Positions 9,401 through 16,998 of a DNA stretch of 64,000 bases are shown here, piece by piece (the stretch's first letter is position 1; each line of letters opens with the position of its first letter). Both the position numbers and the translations under genes were made by a program. The notes below the pieces were generated by a model. The model was not told the origin of the DNA. It saw only the letters and a list, made by a program, of their open reading frames with translations, and did not search any database. This stretch comes from Paracoccus aerius. GTDB taxonomy: Bacteria > Pseudomonadota > Alphaproteobacteria > Rhodobacterales > Rhodobacteraceae. Location: the NCBI RefSeq assembly GCF_014656455.1, contig NZ_BNCL01000006.1:157431-221430 (forward strand), read 5' to 3'.

Positions 9401-12400
9401 CCGATGGACTGGACGACGATGGCATCCGAATGCTTGCCAAGGGTGGCGACATCCCCCTGGTTGTTCACCGTCATGACGCCACCCGCGCCGCCAAGGCCGC
9501 CGCTGCCGCCGACCCCCACGTTCACGGCAATCGACTTCGCATCGTTGTCGTCATCCGTCTTGCCGCCGCTTTCGGCGGTCTCGTCGGCCGCATCGGCCAA
9601 GCCGTCGTCACCGACGCCGGTATCGGCATTGCCCAAGCCCTGGTTCACGGTGCCCAGAAGCTTCGTGATGTTGTCGTAACCATCCATGGCCTTGTCGGCA
9701 CCGTTGATGAAATCCTGAACAATGGTGCCGAACAGGTTGTCCAGTTGGGGGGCCTGGCCATTAGACCCGTCATTGTTGGACTTGGCATCGGCCGAGGATG
9801 TTCCTGCCTTGCCGCCGGCCCCGCCGCCGCCGCCGATCGATTGCGCGAAGATCGCATGGGCATCCGCGCCAAAGGTCACGATCGAACCCTGGTTGGTCAC
9901 CGTGGAATCCGACCCGCGGTAGAAGGTGTCGCCACCGTTTCCGCCCTTGCCGCCCACCATCACCGAGGCCTGGACGGTGCCCGAGTTCGAGGCGGCAGCG
10001 CCGCCGCCCTTGCCGCCGCCGCCGCCTATGGTCTGCGCGGCGATCCCGTGCGACCCGTCGCCAAGCGTCGCGATGGCGCCGGTGTTGGTTGCAAAGACAT
10101 TGCCGCCTTGACCGCCCGAACCGCCCGAGCCGCCAAGGGCGATGCTTGTCGATGCACTTTTGTCCGCGCCGGTGCTCGACTTGGAATCGCCCGCGCCGCC
10201 GCTGCCCCCGCCGCCGCCGATGGACTGCACGAGGATGCCGTCGGCCGCTTCGCCCGCCGTGAAGACGAGGCCGTCGTTCCGGGCCGTGACATCACCCCCC
10301 GTTCCGCCGCCGCCACCCGTCCCGCCATGCGTAATGCTGGCCGAAAAGTTGAAGCCGCCGCCCGACACGGTCGAGGCCCCTGCCGCGTCCCCGCCCGTGC
10401 CGCCGCCGCCGCCGATCGACTGGCCCAAGATCCCGATGCCGCCGCCGCCCCGCGTCGCGACCAGGCCCTGGCTGGAAAGCTTGACCGTCGAGCCGTTCCC
10501 GGCGTTCTGCCCCTTTCCGCCTGTCGACAGGGCCAGCGAGAAGCCCGGATATTCCCCGCCGGCCTTGGCTACGCTCTTGGCGCTCGACGCGCCTCCGGTT
10601 CCGCCGCCGCCGCCGATCGACTGGCCGAGGATCCCGAAGCTTTCCGAGCCCGAGGTGACGACGGCGCCACCGTTTACCAGGCCGCCGGCCGTGTTGACGG
10701 TGCCCGCGCTTCCCCCGTTGCCGCCGTCCCCGCCGACCGAGATCGACGCGCCATAGAAGCCGGAATAGGAACTGCCATAGCCTGCGCCGCCCGCGCCGCC
10801 GCCGCCGCCGATGGACTGCATCACGATGCCCGCCGCATGATCGCCCCGGGTGGTGACCGAGCCGCCGCTGCCCATTCCGGCAGATGCATCGCCGGCGCCG
10901 CCGCCATTTCCGCCGGTTCCGCCGATCACCATGTTGACGATCACGCCCGATGATTTGGTGGCATCGCCGCCTTTCCCGCCGCCGCCGCCGATGGATTGCG
11001 CCAGAAGCCCGGTCGATCCGAAGCCGTAGGTGTCGATCTTGGCCTGCTGCAAGGCAATACTGGCGGTGCCGCCGTTCGACCCGTCGCCGCCATTGCCCCC
11101 GATCGCGAACCAGCCGTCCTTGGAATCCGGGCCGACGCCGCCGCCGCCGCCGATGGACTGGGCCACGACGGCTGCGTTGTTGTCGCCGGCCGCGCCGCTC
11201 TGCCCGGTCTGGACCACGGCGCCCGTGCCGTCGATCGCGGCATTGCCGGCCGCGCCGCCGGTGTTCCCGTCGCCGCTGATGGGGTTGAACCAGCTGCCGG
11301 AATGACCGCCCAGACCGCCCGCGCCGCCCAGCGACTGGACCAGCACGCCATAGCTTTGTGCCAGCCCCGACGTATAGGCGGTCCCGTCCAGATGGGCGGT
11401 GGCGTTTCCTGCCGCGCCCCCGGCGCCGGCCTTGCCCGCGGCCGATCCGCCGCCGCCGGTGCCGCCGGTCCCGCCGATCGACACGACGCCAAGCGCCGCG
11501 CCCCCCGGCCCGGTTGCAAGAACCTCGGCCCCCGATGCCAAGGTGGCCGTGGCATTCGACGCGTGCCCGGCATCGCCGCCATCGCCCCCCTGCCCGCCGA
11601 CCGTGGTGTATCCCTTGCCGCCACTGCCGCCATTGCCGCCCTGGCTGACGACATAGGCGCCATAGTCATTCCCCGTGAAGGTGCCCCTCAGCGTGACGTC
11701 GATATCGCCACCGTTGCCGCCTTGCCCCCCCGGGGTGCCATCCGGCTGCAGGCCGATGCCCGTGTCCTTCCCAAGGCCGCCGGTTCCGCCCACATTGGTG
11801 GCGTAAAGCGCAGCGGCCGAAGTGCTTGTCCAGGTTCCGCCGATGTCCAGCGTGACGGTGCCGCCATTGCCGCCACCGGCCGAGAACCCGTCGCTCGACC
11901 CGTCCGAGGCATAGGTCGCGATCCCGCCGCCGCCGCCATTGCCCCCCACCGACCAGATCGAGATGGCGTTCATCGGCGTGGTGCTGCCCAAGGACTTGCC
12001 CGAGGTATTCGGACCTACCGTCAGGCCGATCGACCCGCCGTTCTGGCCGGGCTTGCCGTTGCCGCCACGGTTGCGCCAGGAATCCACCGGGCCGGGATTG
12101 CCGTTGCCGCCATGCCCGCCGCTGCCGCCGGCCGAGGTGACCTGCAGCGGCGCCGTGACCCCGTCGGTGGCAAGGTCCATGATGTTGTCCAGCTGCAGCC
12201 CGAGGATGTCCCCGCCAGGTGTGCCATCGGTCCCGTCGTTGCCGGGATTGTCGCCGCTGCCGTCGGTTCCGTCCTTCCCGCTGGTCCCGCTTTCGTCGTA
12301 AAGGCAGGTGTTGCCCGGATCGCAGTTCTGGGCGCGGGCCGGGGCCAATCCGCCCGCCGCAATCAATGCGGTCGTGGCCAGAAGGATCGCCAGCAGGCTT

Positions 12401-12471
12401 TGCCGATGGCGCCGAAGCGCGGGCATGTCTGGATCGGCGGGGCGTTTGGTTGCGGTGTGATGCTTGGACAT
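6484..12471 (-). CDS. Giant glycine-rich autotransporter (type Va)
   Basis: 1995 residues. An N-terminal signal with a long charged lead (hydrophobic core SLLAILLATTALIAAGG, then APARAQ) is followed by a Gly/Asn/Asp-rich passenger to about residue 1690. The passenger carries some 15 copies of a xxAQSIGGGGGxGG motif, each starting a repeat of roughly 60-70 residues and grading into AQSVGGGGG and AQTVGGGGG forms. The last 300 residues are an autotransporter beta-barrel that ends in DYRF with terminal Phe. It should be displayed on the outer membrane, perhaps for adhesion or biofilm; no protease triad was seen. GGAGACATC precedes the start. It follows the DUF6622 gene by 54 bases, so it probably depends on promoter B. 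Confidence 0.9.
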   Translation of the reverse strand: MSKHHTATKRPADPDMPALRRHRQSLLAILLATTALIAAGGLAPARAQNCDPGNTCLYDESGTSGKDGTDGSGDNPGNDGTDGTPGGDILGLQLDNIMDLATDGVTAPLQVTSAGGSGGHGGNGNPGPVDSWRNRGGNGKPGQNGGSIGLTVGPNTSGKSLGSTTPMNAISIWSVGGNGGGGGIATYASDGSSDGFSAGGGNGGTVTLDIGGTWTSTSAAALYATNVGGTGGLGKDTGIGLQPDGTPGGQGGNGGDIDVTLRGTFTGNDYGAYVVSQGGNGGSGGKGYTTVGGQGGDGGDAGHASNATATLASGAEVLATGPGGAALGVVSIGGTGGTGGGGSAAGKAGAGGAAGNATAHLDGTAYTSGLAQSYGVLVQSLGGAGGLGGHSGSWFNPISGDGNTGGAAGNAAIDGTGAVVQTGQSGAAGDNNAAVVAQSIGGGGGVGPDSKDGWFAIGGNGGDGSNGGTASIALQQAKIDTYGFGSTGLLAQSIGGGGGKGGDATKSSGVIVNMVIGGTGGNGGGAGDASAGMGSGGSVTTRGDHAAGIVMQSIGGGGGAGGAGYGSSYSGFYGASISVGGDGGNGGSAGTVNTAGGLVNGGAVVTSGSESFGILGQSIGGGGGTGGASSAKSVAKAGGEYPGFSLALSTGGKGQNAGNGSTVKLSSQGLVATRGGGGIGILGQSIGGGGGTGGDAAGASTVSGGGFNFSASITHGGTGGGGGTGGDVTARNDGLVFTAGEAADGILVQSIGGGGGSGGAGDSKSSTGADKSASTSIALGGSGGSGGQGGNVFATNTGAIATLGDGSHGIAAQTIGGGGGKGGGAAASNSGTVQASVMVGGKGGNGGDTFYRGSDSTVTNQGSIVTFGADAHAIFAQSIGGGGGAGGKAGTSSADAKSNNDGSNGQAPQLDNLFGTIVQDFINGADKAMDGYDNITKLLGTVNQGLGNADTGVGDDGLADAADETAESGGKTDDDNDAKSIAVNVGVGGSGGLGGAGGVMTVNNQGDVATLGKHSDAIVVQSIGGGGGKGGAASTASSGDYSGQISVGGSTNSGDGKKKGVNSDNGGQVFVTNSGQVVTIGALANGIIAQSIGGGGGIGGASTATSTGSDGKKSYALNIALGGNAQGYYGVSESAQVTSSGAIETRGHDSYGIIAQSVAGGGGMVKALATDLDNAGGSASTKSSKDFAANIKLGGTSTNMSRPSGPAIVITSAGGTITTSGDNSVGILAQSVSAGGGLVQGGKPNGSTAADFMGTGSRTGSVQAGDPSNATRVTVGANITTDGAGSFGVFAQSVGGGGGIAGDLGHTMQKVRINRSGSKQTGNGGDVAVDVSRGAWVTTTGPNAPAIVAQTVGGGGGWFTNNAAAYIGSGGGSGSGGLVTVNVAGVVDAQGAASVGVLAQSTGGADNGGSGTGNQVQINVGSAGDGCDFSNGNNCGAVKGGNGFQDDAAAIYIVDGSQNAASPDTLTNYGYILSHDTNQGTAVYSSGATFNGQNFGQIAGNINLRNGNITNNGSGTITPYQSIRLGGGTLTNRGTLDLTHKARVTALEGNYDGKGGSRLVHGADFAKGTADRLDISGDASFGGEFTIRPTTLRKGSVEIARVGGDLKLGESAQTVEGTFFTYGVALGGGSVTVTPQAAMRDAAAGMGDNREAIASHLEDLWDAGVRMDHGYAALAGVDAADAAATLDMLSGQALGLIGATRYHASQQFVDGIWSGCDVGAQGRCGWGKWTGSRATMDDDSDAGGYEARSWGFHIGGAQAVADNMTVGGAIGYENLSAEDRTGVGKVDGDSVQLGGFLTWSQGDWRLSGAAEIGHGWFDTDRQIALGGLGGRATGSTDSWHAGLHGRAAWHRAFSWGFVEPRLDVSLLHVRTDGFSESGASPFNLSVGKTSDTTLIVTPGIALGHDVALSGGSTLKLTGSLGYALMSDDAWSPSATLASGVDAFEARTALPDRLLKVGLEAELVTTGNTSFSAAYRGDFGSGYDNHTAEIRVDYRF
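8260..11345 (-). repeat. Coding tandem repeats of the autotransporter passenger
   Basis: The sequence encoding QSIGGGGG recurs at intervals of about 170-210 bases (for example near 9190, 9405, 9830, 10020, 10210, 10405, 10605, 10805, 10985 and 11145). On the plus strand it appears as runs of CCGCCG before GAT(C/G)GACTG. Copies differ in the sequence between motifs, so the array is old, yet the core is nearly identical at DNA level and could recombine. Confidence 0.8.
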
Positions 12472-12525
12472 GATGTCTCCGTTCCCCCAGGGGGGTTGAT
12501 GAAGGAATGATGGACTGTCGGTTCG

Positions 12526-13044
12526 TCAGGCGCCGAAGGCGCTGCGTGTTGTTCGATGGGCCAGGGCGTAGCGGGCGAACTTGCCGATGAAGATGCCGGT
12601 AAAGGCACCGCACAACAGCAGATCGGCAGCGCGGAAGCCCGCTTGGTGCAGAAGTTGGGGCGAGGTCGCTGCGATGACGCCAAAGCTGTACTTGACCCCG
12701 AAGGCCACCAGCAGAAGCGGCAGCAAGGTCATGTCGGCAGGCCGGCTGATCATGCCGCTGGATGCGTCCGCCCGGATGTCGGCACGGGCCAGAAGCCGCC
12801 AGCCGATGACGCTTCCCAAGGCGATGCCTGCCAGCCACAAGGCGGCGGTGCCGGCTTCAAGGCCGTAAAGCCTTGCAAGATCCGCAAGGCCCCAGGCCGT
12901 GAAGATCGCCGGGACCACGGCGAGCTTTGGCAGGCTGGTCCTGGCAGGCCGGCGGGCCTTGATCCCGCGATGGATCAGATAGGCCAGCAGCACCCATACC
13001 CAAAGGGGCGTCTGAACCATGAACTGTCGGAATATCTCGGACAT
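12526..13044 (-). CDS. DUF6622-type membrane protein
   Basis: 172 residues with four to five hydrophobic segments. The N-terminus FMVQTPLWVWVLLAYLIHRG followed by a basic stretch (KARRPART) resembles the DUF6622 family, membrane proteins of unknown function. GGAG eight bases before the ATG marks the start. It is the first gene behind promoter B (13071-13134) and lies 54 bases before the autotransporter gene, so the two likely form one transcript. Whether it helps surface display or is simply co-regulated cannot be told. The family call is from memory of the pattern. Confidence 0.72.
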   Translation of the reverse strand: MSEIFRQFMVQTPLWVWVLLAYLIHRGIKARRPARTSLPKLAVVPAIFTAWGLADLARLYGLEAGTAALWLAGIALGSVIGWRLLARADIRADASSGMISRPADMTLLPLLLVAFGVKYSFGVIAATSPQLLHQAGFRAADLLLCGAFTGIFIGKFARYALAHRTTRSAFGA

Positions 13045-13070
13045 GATGATCTCCAGGAAGGTCTTCCATG

Positions 13071-13134
13071 TTCTAGCCGATTGCCGGCTTTCCGGCTTTG
13101 GCAGGACGTCTCAAGTTTTTGCGCTGCGTCTCAA
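13071..13134 (-). promoter_or_regulatory. AraC-type activator promoter B (DUF6622 gene and autotransporter)
   Basis: On the minus strand: TTGAGACG (13127-13134), 12 bases including GCGCAAAA, TTGAGACG (13107-13114), five bases, CCAAAGCC, and CTAGAA (13071-13076) as -10. The proximal half-site is 32 bases from the -10, and the start codon is 27 bases beyond it. The distal half-site overlaps the stop codon of the upstream gene (13131-13133). Confidence 0.82.
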
Positions 13135-13634
13135 TCTCGCGGAACTGGCCCCGGCGGCGGGATCGGCGCGCGTCCCGCCGCCACGGCGTCGGGGATCACC
13201 ATCTCACCATGCATCACCATCGTCGCGTGAAACCGGCCAGGGGTCCCGGCAATCGGCCCCGCCTTCCATGTTCCGTGCCACCAGGCATCTTCGGGCGGCA
13301 GGAAGACCTGGATCGCGGGATCCGCAAGATCGCGGCCCAGCATCCTGCCAAGGCCCGGCGCCAGGCCGTAAAGCCGGGCGGCAATGGCGGCGGCCACCCC
13401 TGCCTGAAGGCCGGATACCGGCTGCACAAGCTGGTCGGCCCCAAGACTGGCCCAGCAGAAATCCACCTGTTCCCCGCCCGGCATGACCGAAACCACCAAG
13501 GCGCCGTCCAGGGGCGAGCCTGACAGGTCATGACAGCCAAAGGGCGCTTCCACCGCCGCCAGATCCTGACCGCGCAGCAGGCACAGGAAGGACATCCCGT
13601 CCACCTGGACTACTGCGCAACTGCATTCGGCCAT
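13131..13634 (-). CDS. Unknown small protein of the AraC-type regulon
   Basis: 167 residues, no signal peptide or membrane segment, slightly acidic, rich in Ala, Gly and Pro. It has several Cys near the start (MAECSCAVVQVDGMSFLCLL), a middle PGGEQVDFCWASLGADQL, and a Pro-rich tail (GRAPIPPPGPVPRD). I recognise no family. The ATG at 13634 is chosen over a TTG at 13661; GTGGGA and a more distant GGAG precede it, so the start is uncertain. It is preceded by promoter C and its stop lies inside promoter B of the next gene, so read-through into the DUF6622-autotransporter unit is possible. Confidence 0.6.
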   Translation of the reverse strand: MAECSCAVVQVDGMSFLCLLRGQDLAAVEAPFGCHDLSGSPLDGALVVSVMPGGEQVDFCWASLGADQLVQPVSGLQAGVAAAIAARLYGLAPGLGRMLGRDLADPAIQVFLPPEDAWWHGTWKAGPIAGTPGRFHATMVMHGEMVIPDAVAAGRAPIPPPGPVPRD

Positions 13635-13674
13635 GATTCCCACGGGTGGCTCCTTCTCCAAGCCTGTCCTTCGA

Positions 13675-13738
13675 CATTAGCGTGAAGGCCTGCCCATGGC
13701 TTTGGCAGGGCGTCTCAACATTTTGCGCTGCGTCTCAA
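13675..13738 (-). promoter_or_regulatory. AraC-type activator promoter C
   Basis: On the minus strand: TTGAGACG (13731-13738), 12 bases with GCGCAAAA, TTGAGACG (13711-13718), five bases, CCAAAGCC, and CTAATG (13675-13680) exactly 32 bases from the proximal half-site. It drives the unknown gene starting at 13634. It sits between that gene and the divergent MHS transporter, but the direct repeats point only leftward. Confidence 0.8.
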
Positions 13739-13828
13739 TCTGGCGGCCCCTCGGGGCAGGCCGTCGTTGACAGGTGACGGCCGAGACCCTTCAACTGCTT
13801 GGGGTGTATTCGGTCCAAAGGTGCCGCC

Positions 13829-15184
13829 GTGGCAGAGGACAAGACCTTGTCGGAAGGGGTGGCAGATCCGGTCCGCAATCCAGCGTCGCGGGTCTTCGTC
13901 GCCTCGATGGTGGGAACGACGATCGAATACTACGACTTCTATATCTATGCGACTGCCGCGGTTCTGGTCTTTCCGCACCTGTTCTTTCCCGCGGGGGACG
14001 AGACCGCCTCGCTTCTGGCGTCGCTGGCGGTCTTCGGCGCCGGCATGGTCGCCCGCCCCGCCGGCGCGATCTGGTTCGGCCACCTAGGGGACCGCAAGGG
14101 CCGCAGGCTTGCGCTGACGGGATCACTGGTGCTGATGGGCGCGGCCACCTGCCTGATCGGGCTGCTGCCGGTCCACGATGTGATGGGTTGGTGGGCACCG
14201 TTGCTGCTGGTGATCCTGCGCATGGCGCAGGGCTTCGCGATCGGCGGTGAGTGGAGCGGCGCGGTCGTCGTTGCCACCGAAAACGCCCCGGCTGGTCAAA
14301 GGGGGACCTTCGGCACCTTCCCGCAACTGGGCGCCCCCTTCGGCTTCATCCTGGCCAACGGCGTTTTCCTTGCCCTGGGGACATGGCTTCCATCCGACGA
14401 TCCAAGCCGGCCCTCGGATGCGTTCCTGCAATGGGGCTGGCGCCTGCCCTTCCTGCTGGCTGGGCTGTTGGCGATGATCGGGATCTGGGTGCGTTTGACC
14501 CTGGTCGAAAGCGAAGCCTTTCGCCGCAGCGAGGCAAGCGGCCGGATCCGCCCCCTGCCCCTGGGCAGCCTGTTCCGCGAATGCGGACCTGCGGTTGTCC
14601 TGGGAACCCTTTATACCCTGGCGACGACCGTCCTGTTCTTTTCCATGAGCACCTTTTCCCTGTCCTATGGCCGCGCCGCGCCCGATGCGCCGCTTCCCGG
14701 CCTGGGCTATGACTATACCAGCTTCCTGGCCCTTCTGATCCTTGGCGTCATGTTCTTTGCGGCGACAACGGCGGTTTCGGGTCCGCTCAGCGACCGTTTC
14801 GGCCGCCGGCCGCTGATGCTGTGCGTGACAATCGCGATTGCGGTCTTTGGCCTGATCTGGGTGCCGCTGCTGTCGTCGGGCTTCTGGGGGCTGCTGATCT
14901 GGCTGATCACGGGCTTTGTGCTGATGGGCCTGACCTTCGGCCCGATCGGCGTCCTGTTGTCCGAACTGTTCCCCAGCCACCTGCGCTATACCGGGACCGG
15001 CATGGCCTATAACCTGGCCTCGATGCTGGGCGCTTCCACGGCGCCCTTTGTCATGATCGCGCTGTGGCGTGCCGGGGCCGGAAGCCCGGTCTGGGCAGGG
15101 CTTTACCTGTCGGGGGTGGCCCTGGTGACCCTTGCCGCCCTGCTTGTCGGGCAGGAAACCCGGCATGTCGACATCTTGGGCTAG
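13829..15184 (+). CDS. MFS transporter, metabolite:H+ symporter (MHS) family
   Basis: 451-residue inner-membrane transporter with 12 predicted segments. The N-terminal signature ASMVGTTIEYYDFYIYATAA and the loop GHLGDRKGRRLAL (MFS motif A), with a second copy SDRFGRRPLMLC in the C-half, place it in the MHS group that takes up organic acids, betaines or shikimate-type compounds with protons. GTG 13829 is chosen because the family signature follows about 25 residues later; upstream codons include a poor TTG at 13799. Its stop is one base from the AraC stop, so the two genes converge without a spacer. The substrate is unknown, and a link to the AraC regulon is positional only. Confidence 0.87.
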   Translation: MAEDKTLSEGVADPVRNPASRVFVASMVGTTIEYYDFYIYATAAVLVFPHLFFPAGDETASLLASLAVFGAGMVARPAGAIWFGHLGDRKGRRLALTGSLVLMGAATCLIGLLPVHDVMGWWAPLLLVILRMAQGFAIGGEWSGAVVVATENAPAGQRGTFGTFPQLGAPFGFILANGVFLALGTWLPSDDPSRPSDAFLQWGWRLPFLLAGLLAMIGIWVRLTLVESEAFRRSEASGRIRPLPLGSLFRECGPAVVLGTLYTLATTVLFFSMSTFSLSYGRAAPDAPLPGLGYDYTSFLALLILGVMFFAATTAVSGPLSDRFGRRPLMLCVTIAIAVFGLIWVPLLSSGFWGLLIWLITGFVLMGLTFGPIGVLLSELFPSHLRYTGTGMAYNLASMLGASTAPFVMIALWRAGAGSPVWAGLYLSGVALVTLAALLVGQETRHVDILG

Positions 15185-15185
15185 G

Positions 15186-16214
15186 TCACTGAAGCTGGCG
15201 CAGGATCTCGGAAAAGGACAAGTCGTCGGTGCCGGCCCTGCCCCAGGCCGGGGCTGGTTCTCCGGGCTGGGTGTCGCGCGGTGCGTGGCCGAACAGGGCG
15301 CGAAAGGCGCGGCTCATCTGGCCCTGGCTTGAGAAGCCGTATTTCCAGGTCAACTGGCCAAGGTGATGGGGACCGGGCCCGGTCAGTTCGGCCCGAAGAC
15401 GGTGCAGCTTGCGTTCCTGGATATAGGCCGCAACGCCGCCAAGGGGCTGGAACAGCCGGTAAAGCGACGCCCGCGACATGGCAAATGTCGCCAGAAGCGT
15501 CTCCTGCCCAAGATCGGGGTCCAGAAGGTGCTTGTGGATATGGCGCAGGATCCGTTGCCTTTTGGCCATGTCCAGAACAGGACGACCCGTTTCCGCTGTC
15601 AGCTGCGCCGGGGCGGCCGTCGCGGCGATCAGTTGAAGGGTCGCCCGGGTCACCGGCTCGGCATCGCGGGCCGGCAGGGACGGCAGTTTCCGGACCAGGG
15701 CCGCCAAGTGGTCCGCCACGAGTCCCCCCACCGGTCCTTCCGGCACAAAGCCATGAAGGTCGCGCGGCCCCGGCAGAAGGGCATCAAGCGTGTCCCGGGT
15801 CACGATGAACTGCATCAGGCGTCCGGTCCCGCAATCCGCCTCTTCCGCGCGGGCCAGGTCCGAAAAGATCATCTGCCCCTGCCGCACCAGCTTGCGCTGA
15901 TCACGGGCCTGGTGCCGGATGATCGTGCCCTCCAAGGGCAGGAGGATGCGGTATTGGTCGATCTGCAGGCGCCGTGTGATCTTCTCGGTCCGCACCATCC
16001 TTCGTTCGGTGAAGAACCCGCCCGCGACCGCCAGATGCCCCAGCGACCAGGCCGAGACATCCGCCTCGAACCTTTCGGGAAGGGCGCCGTCGGGCAATTG
16101 CAGGTCATGGATCTGCTGCACGGTTTCGCGCCACATGTCGAACTTCTCGCCTTCGGCGACACCCTGCGTCGAGAAGCGCTTCACGGGAAGGGGCAAGGCT
16201 TGGTCACTCGTCAT
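15186..16214 (-). CDS. AraC-family regulator with N-terminal AraC-binding-like domain
   Basis: 342 residues. Residues about 1-200 look like the AraC-binding-like sensing domain of the OruR/FeaR type (FDMWRETVQQIHDLQL, then FFTERRMVRTEKITRRLQID and QYRILLPLEGTIIRHQ). The C-terminal third is the double helix-turn-helix: TLLATFAMSRASLYRLFQPL, then YGFSSQGQMSRAFRALFG. GGGAG six bases before ATG 16214 supports the start. A TTGACA -35 at 16288-16293 suggests its own promoter, but read-through from promoter D is also possible since the gap to the gene before it is 104 bases. I infer that it binds the four TTGAGACG direct-repeat promoters; the inducer is unknown. Confidence 0.88.
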   Translation of the reverse strand: MTSDQALPLPVKRFSTQGVAEGEKFDMWRETVQQIHDLQLPDGALPERFEADVSAWSLGHLAVAGGFFTERRMVRTEKITRRLQIDQYRILLPLEGTIIRHQARDQRKLVRQGQMIFSDLARAEEADCGTGRLMQFIVTRDTLDALLPGPRDLHGFVPEGPVGGLVADHLAALVRKLPSLPARDAEPVTRATLQLIAATAAPAQLTAETGRPVLDMAKRQRILRHIHKHLLDPDLGQETLLATFAMSRASLYRLFQPLGGVAAYIQERKLHRLRAELTGPGPHHLGQLTWKYGFSSQGQMSRAFRALFGHAPRDTQPGEPAPAWGRAGTDDLSFSEILRQLQ

Positions 16215-16318
16215 AAGAGCTCCCGCACAACCGCAGGCCGGCGGTGGCCGACCGGATGGTCTTGTGTTGTCGCAATTGCCTGCCTTCTGTCAATCCGCCA
16301 CAGCATCCGGCTTGCGGA

Positions 16319-16813
16319 TCATCGCGAAGCCAGAAGCAGATAGCCCAATGCCACCGCCGCCACGAGAAGGTCGGTGACCATCGCCAGGTTCTGCGGGCGG
16401 GTTCGCGACCTCTCCGATCCGTGCCGCAGGCCGGCGAGGCCCAGGAACACAGCGCCCAGGAAGGCCGCCGGGGCTGTCCATGCCGGAACCACCAGGCTCG
16501 CGGTCGCAAGCAAGCCCATGGCGATGTTGGCGATCCCCAATTCACGGACCAGTTTTTCGGCAGCGGGATCCGCGATGCCAAGAATGCCGGCCGCCGTCAG
16601 CGACGGACGCACAACCTGCAAGATCCCGGCCACCAGCAGACGGATGCCGATCCCCCAGAACACGAACCATGTCCCGGCAAGCGCGACGACATGGTCCCCG
16701 CTTCCTGCCGCCCGGAAGAACAGGACGAAGGCCACCGGAAGAACGACGGTCGTCGACAGAACGACAATGTCATGCCCATGCCCCGTCAGGGCGTTGCTTT
16801 GTCCGATGCTCAT
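16319..16813 (-). CDS. DUF6790-like small membrane protein
   Basis: 164 residues with four hydrophobic segments. The central part TWFVFWGIGIRLLVAGILQV, then LVRELGIANIAMGLL, matches a pattern I associate with DUF6790-type proteins of unknown function. GGAG lies six bases before ATG 16813; an in-frame start at 16858 would put the start codon inside the promoter and is rejected. It is the first gene behind promoter D and lies upstream of the araC-type gene in the same direction, which could give the regulator positive feedback. The family name is a moderate-confidence call. Confidence 0.68.
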   Translation of the reverse strand: MSIGQSNALTGHGHDIVVLSTTVVLPVAFVLFFRAAGSGDHVVALAGTWFVFWGIGIRLLVAGILQVVRPSLTAAGILGIADPAAEKLVRELGIANIAMGLLATASLVVPAWTAPAAFLGAVFLGLAGLRHGSERSRTRPQNLAMVTDLLVAAVALGYLLLASR

Positions 16814-16839
16814 TTGCAGCTCCACGGTTGCTGCCACTG

Positions 16840-16903
16840 TCCTAGCACGCCCGGCCACGCCGGTCTTTGGCCGGGCGTCTCAAGTTTTGTGCTGCCGTCT
16901 CAA
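16840..16903 (-). promoter_or_regulatory. AraC-type activator promoter D
   Basis: On the minus strand: TTGAGACG (16896-16903), 12 bases with GCACAAAA, TTGAGACG (16876-16883), five bases, CCAAAGAC, and CTAGGA (16840-16845) as -10, again 32 bases from the proximal half-site. The start codon of the DUF6790-like gene is 27 bases past the -10, the same as in promoter B. Confidence 0.82.
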
Positions 16904-16943
16904 GCTGCGGCACGGACAACGCGCCCTTAAGGCAAACGATCAT

Positions 16944-16974
16944 GGCCCCGCGCCACCGGAAGGGGCGCGGGGCC
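16944..16974 (-). terminator. Terminator hairpin of the fructosamine operon
   Basis: A perfect 11-bp stem (16944-16954 with 16964-16974, GGCCCCGCGCC type) with a 9-base loop lies 25 bases past the last gene of the operon. In the leftward transcript it is followed by a short U-containing stretch, ATGATCGTTT. Confidence 0.65.
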
Positions 16975-16998
16975 GCGTGCTGACCTATGACCGCGGGA

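Noticed and set aside
8260..11345. Regularly spaced repeats that could suggest a CRISPR array or DNA satellite
   Set aside because: Spacing of about 170-210 bases is too long for CRISPR and the repeats are in frame, encoding AQSIGGGGG motifs.
6208..12510. Very long plus-strand open frames opposite the autotransporter gene (up to about 900 codons)
   Set aside because: They are shadows caused by the GC-rich, glycine-repeat coding sequence on the minus strand; their translations are rich in Arg, Ala, His and Pro with no domain, and no ribosome sites precede them.
13700..13828. AraC-type promoter C acting on the divergent MHS transporter
   Set aside because: The half-sites are direct repeats oriented to the leftward gene, and no copy in the opposite orientation is found before the transporter.
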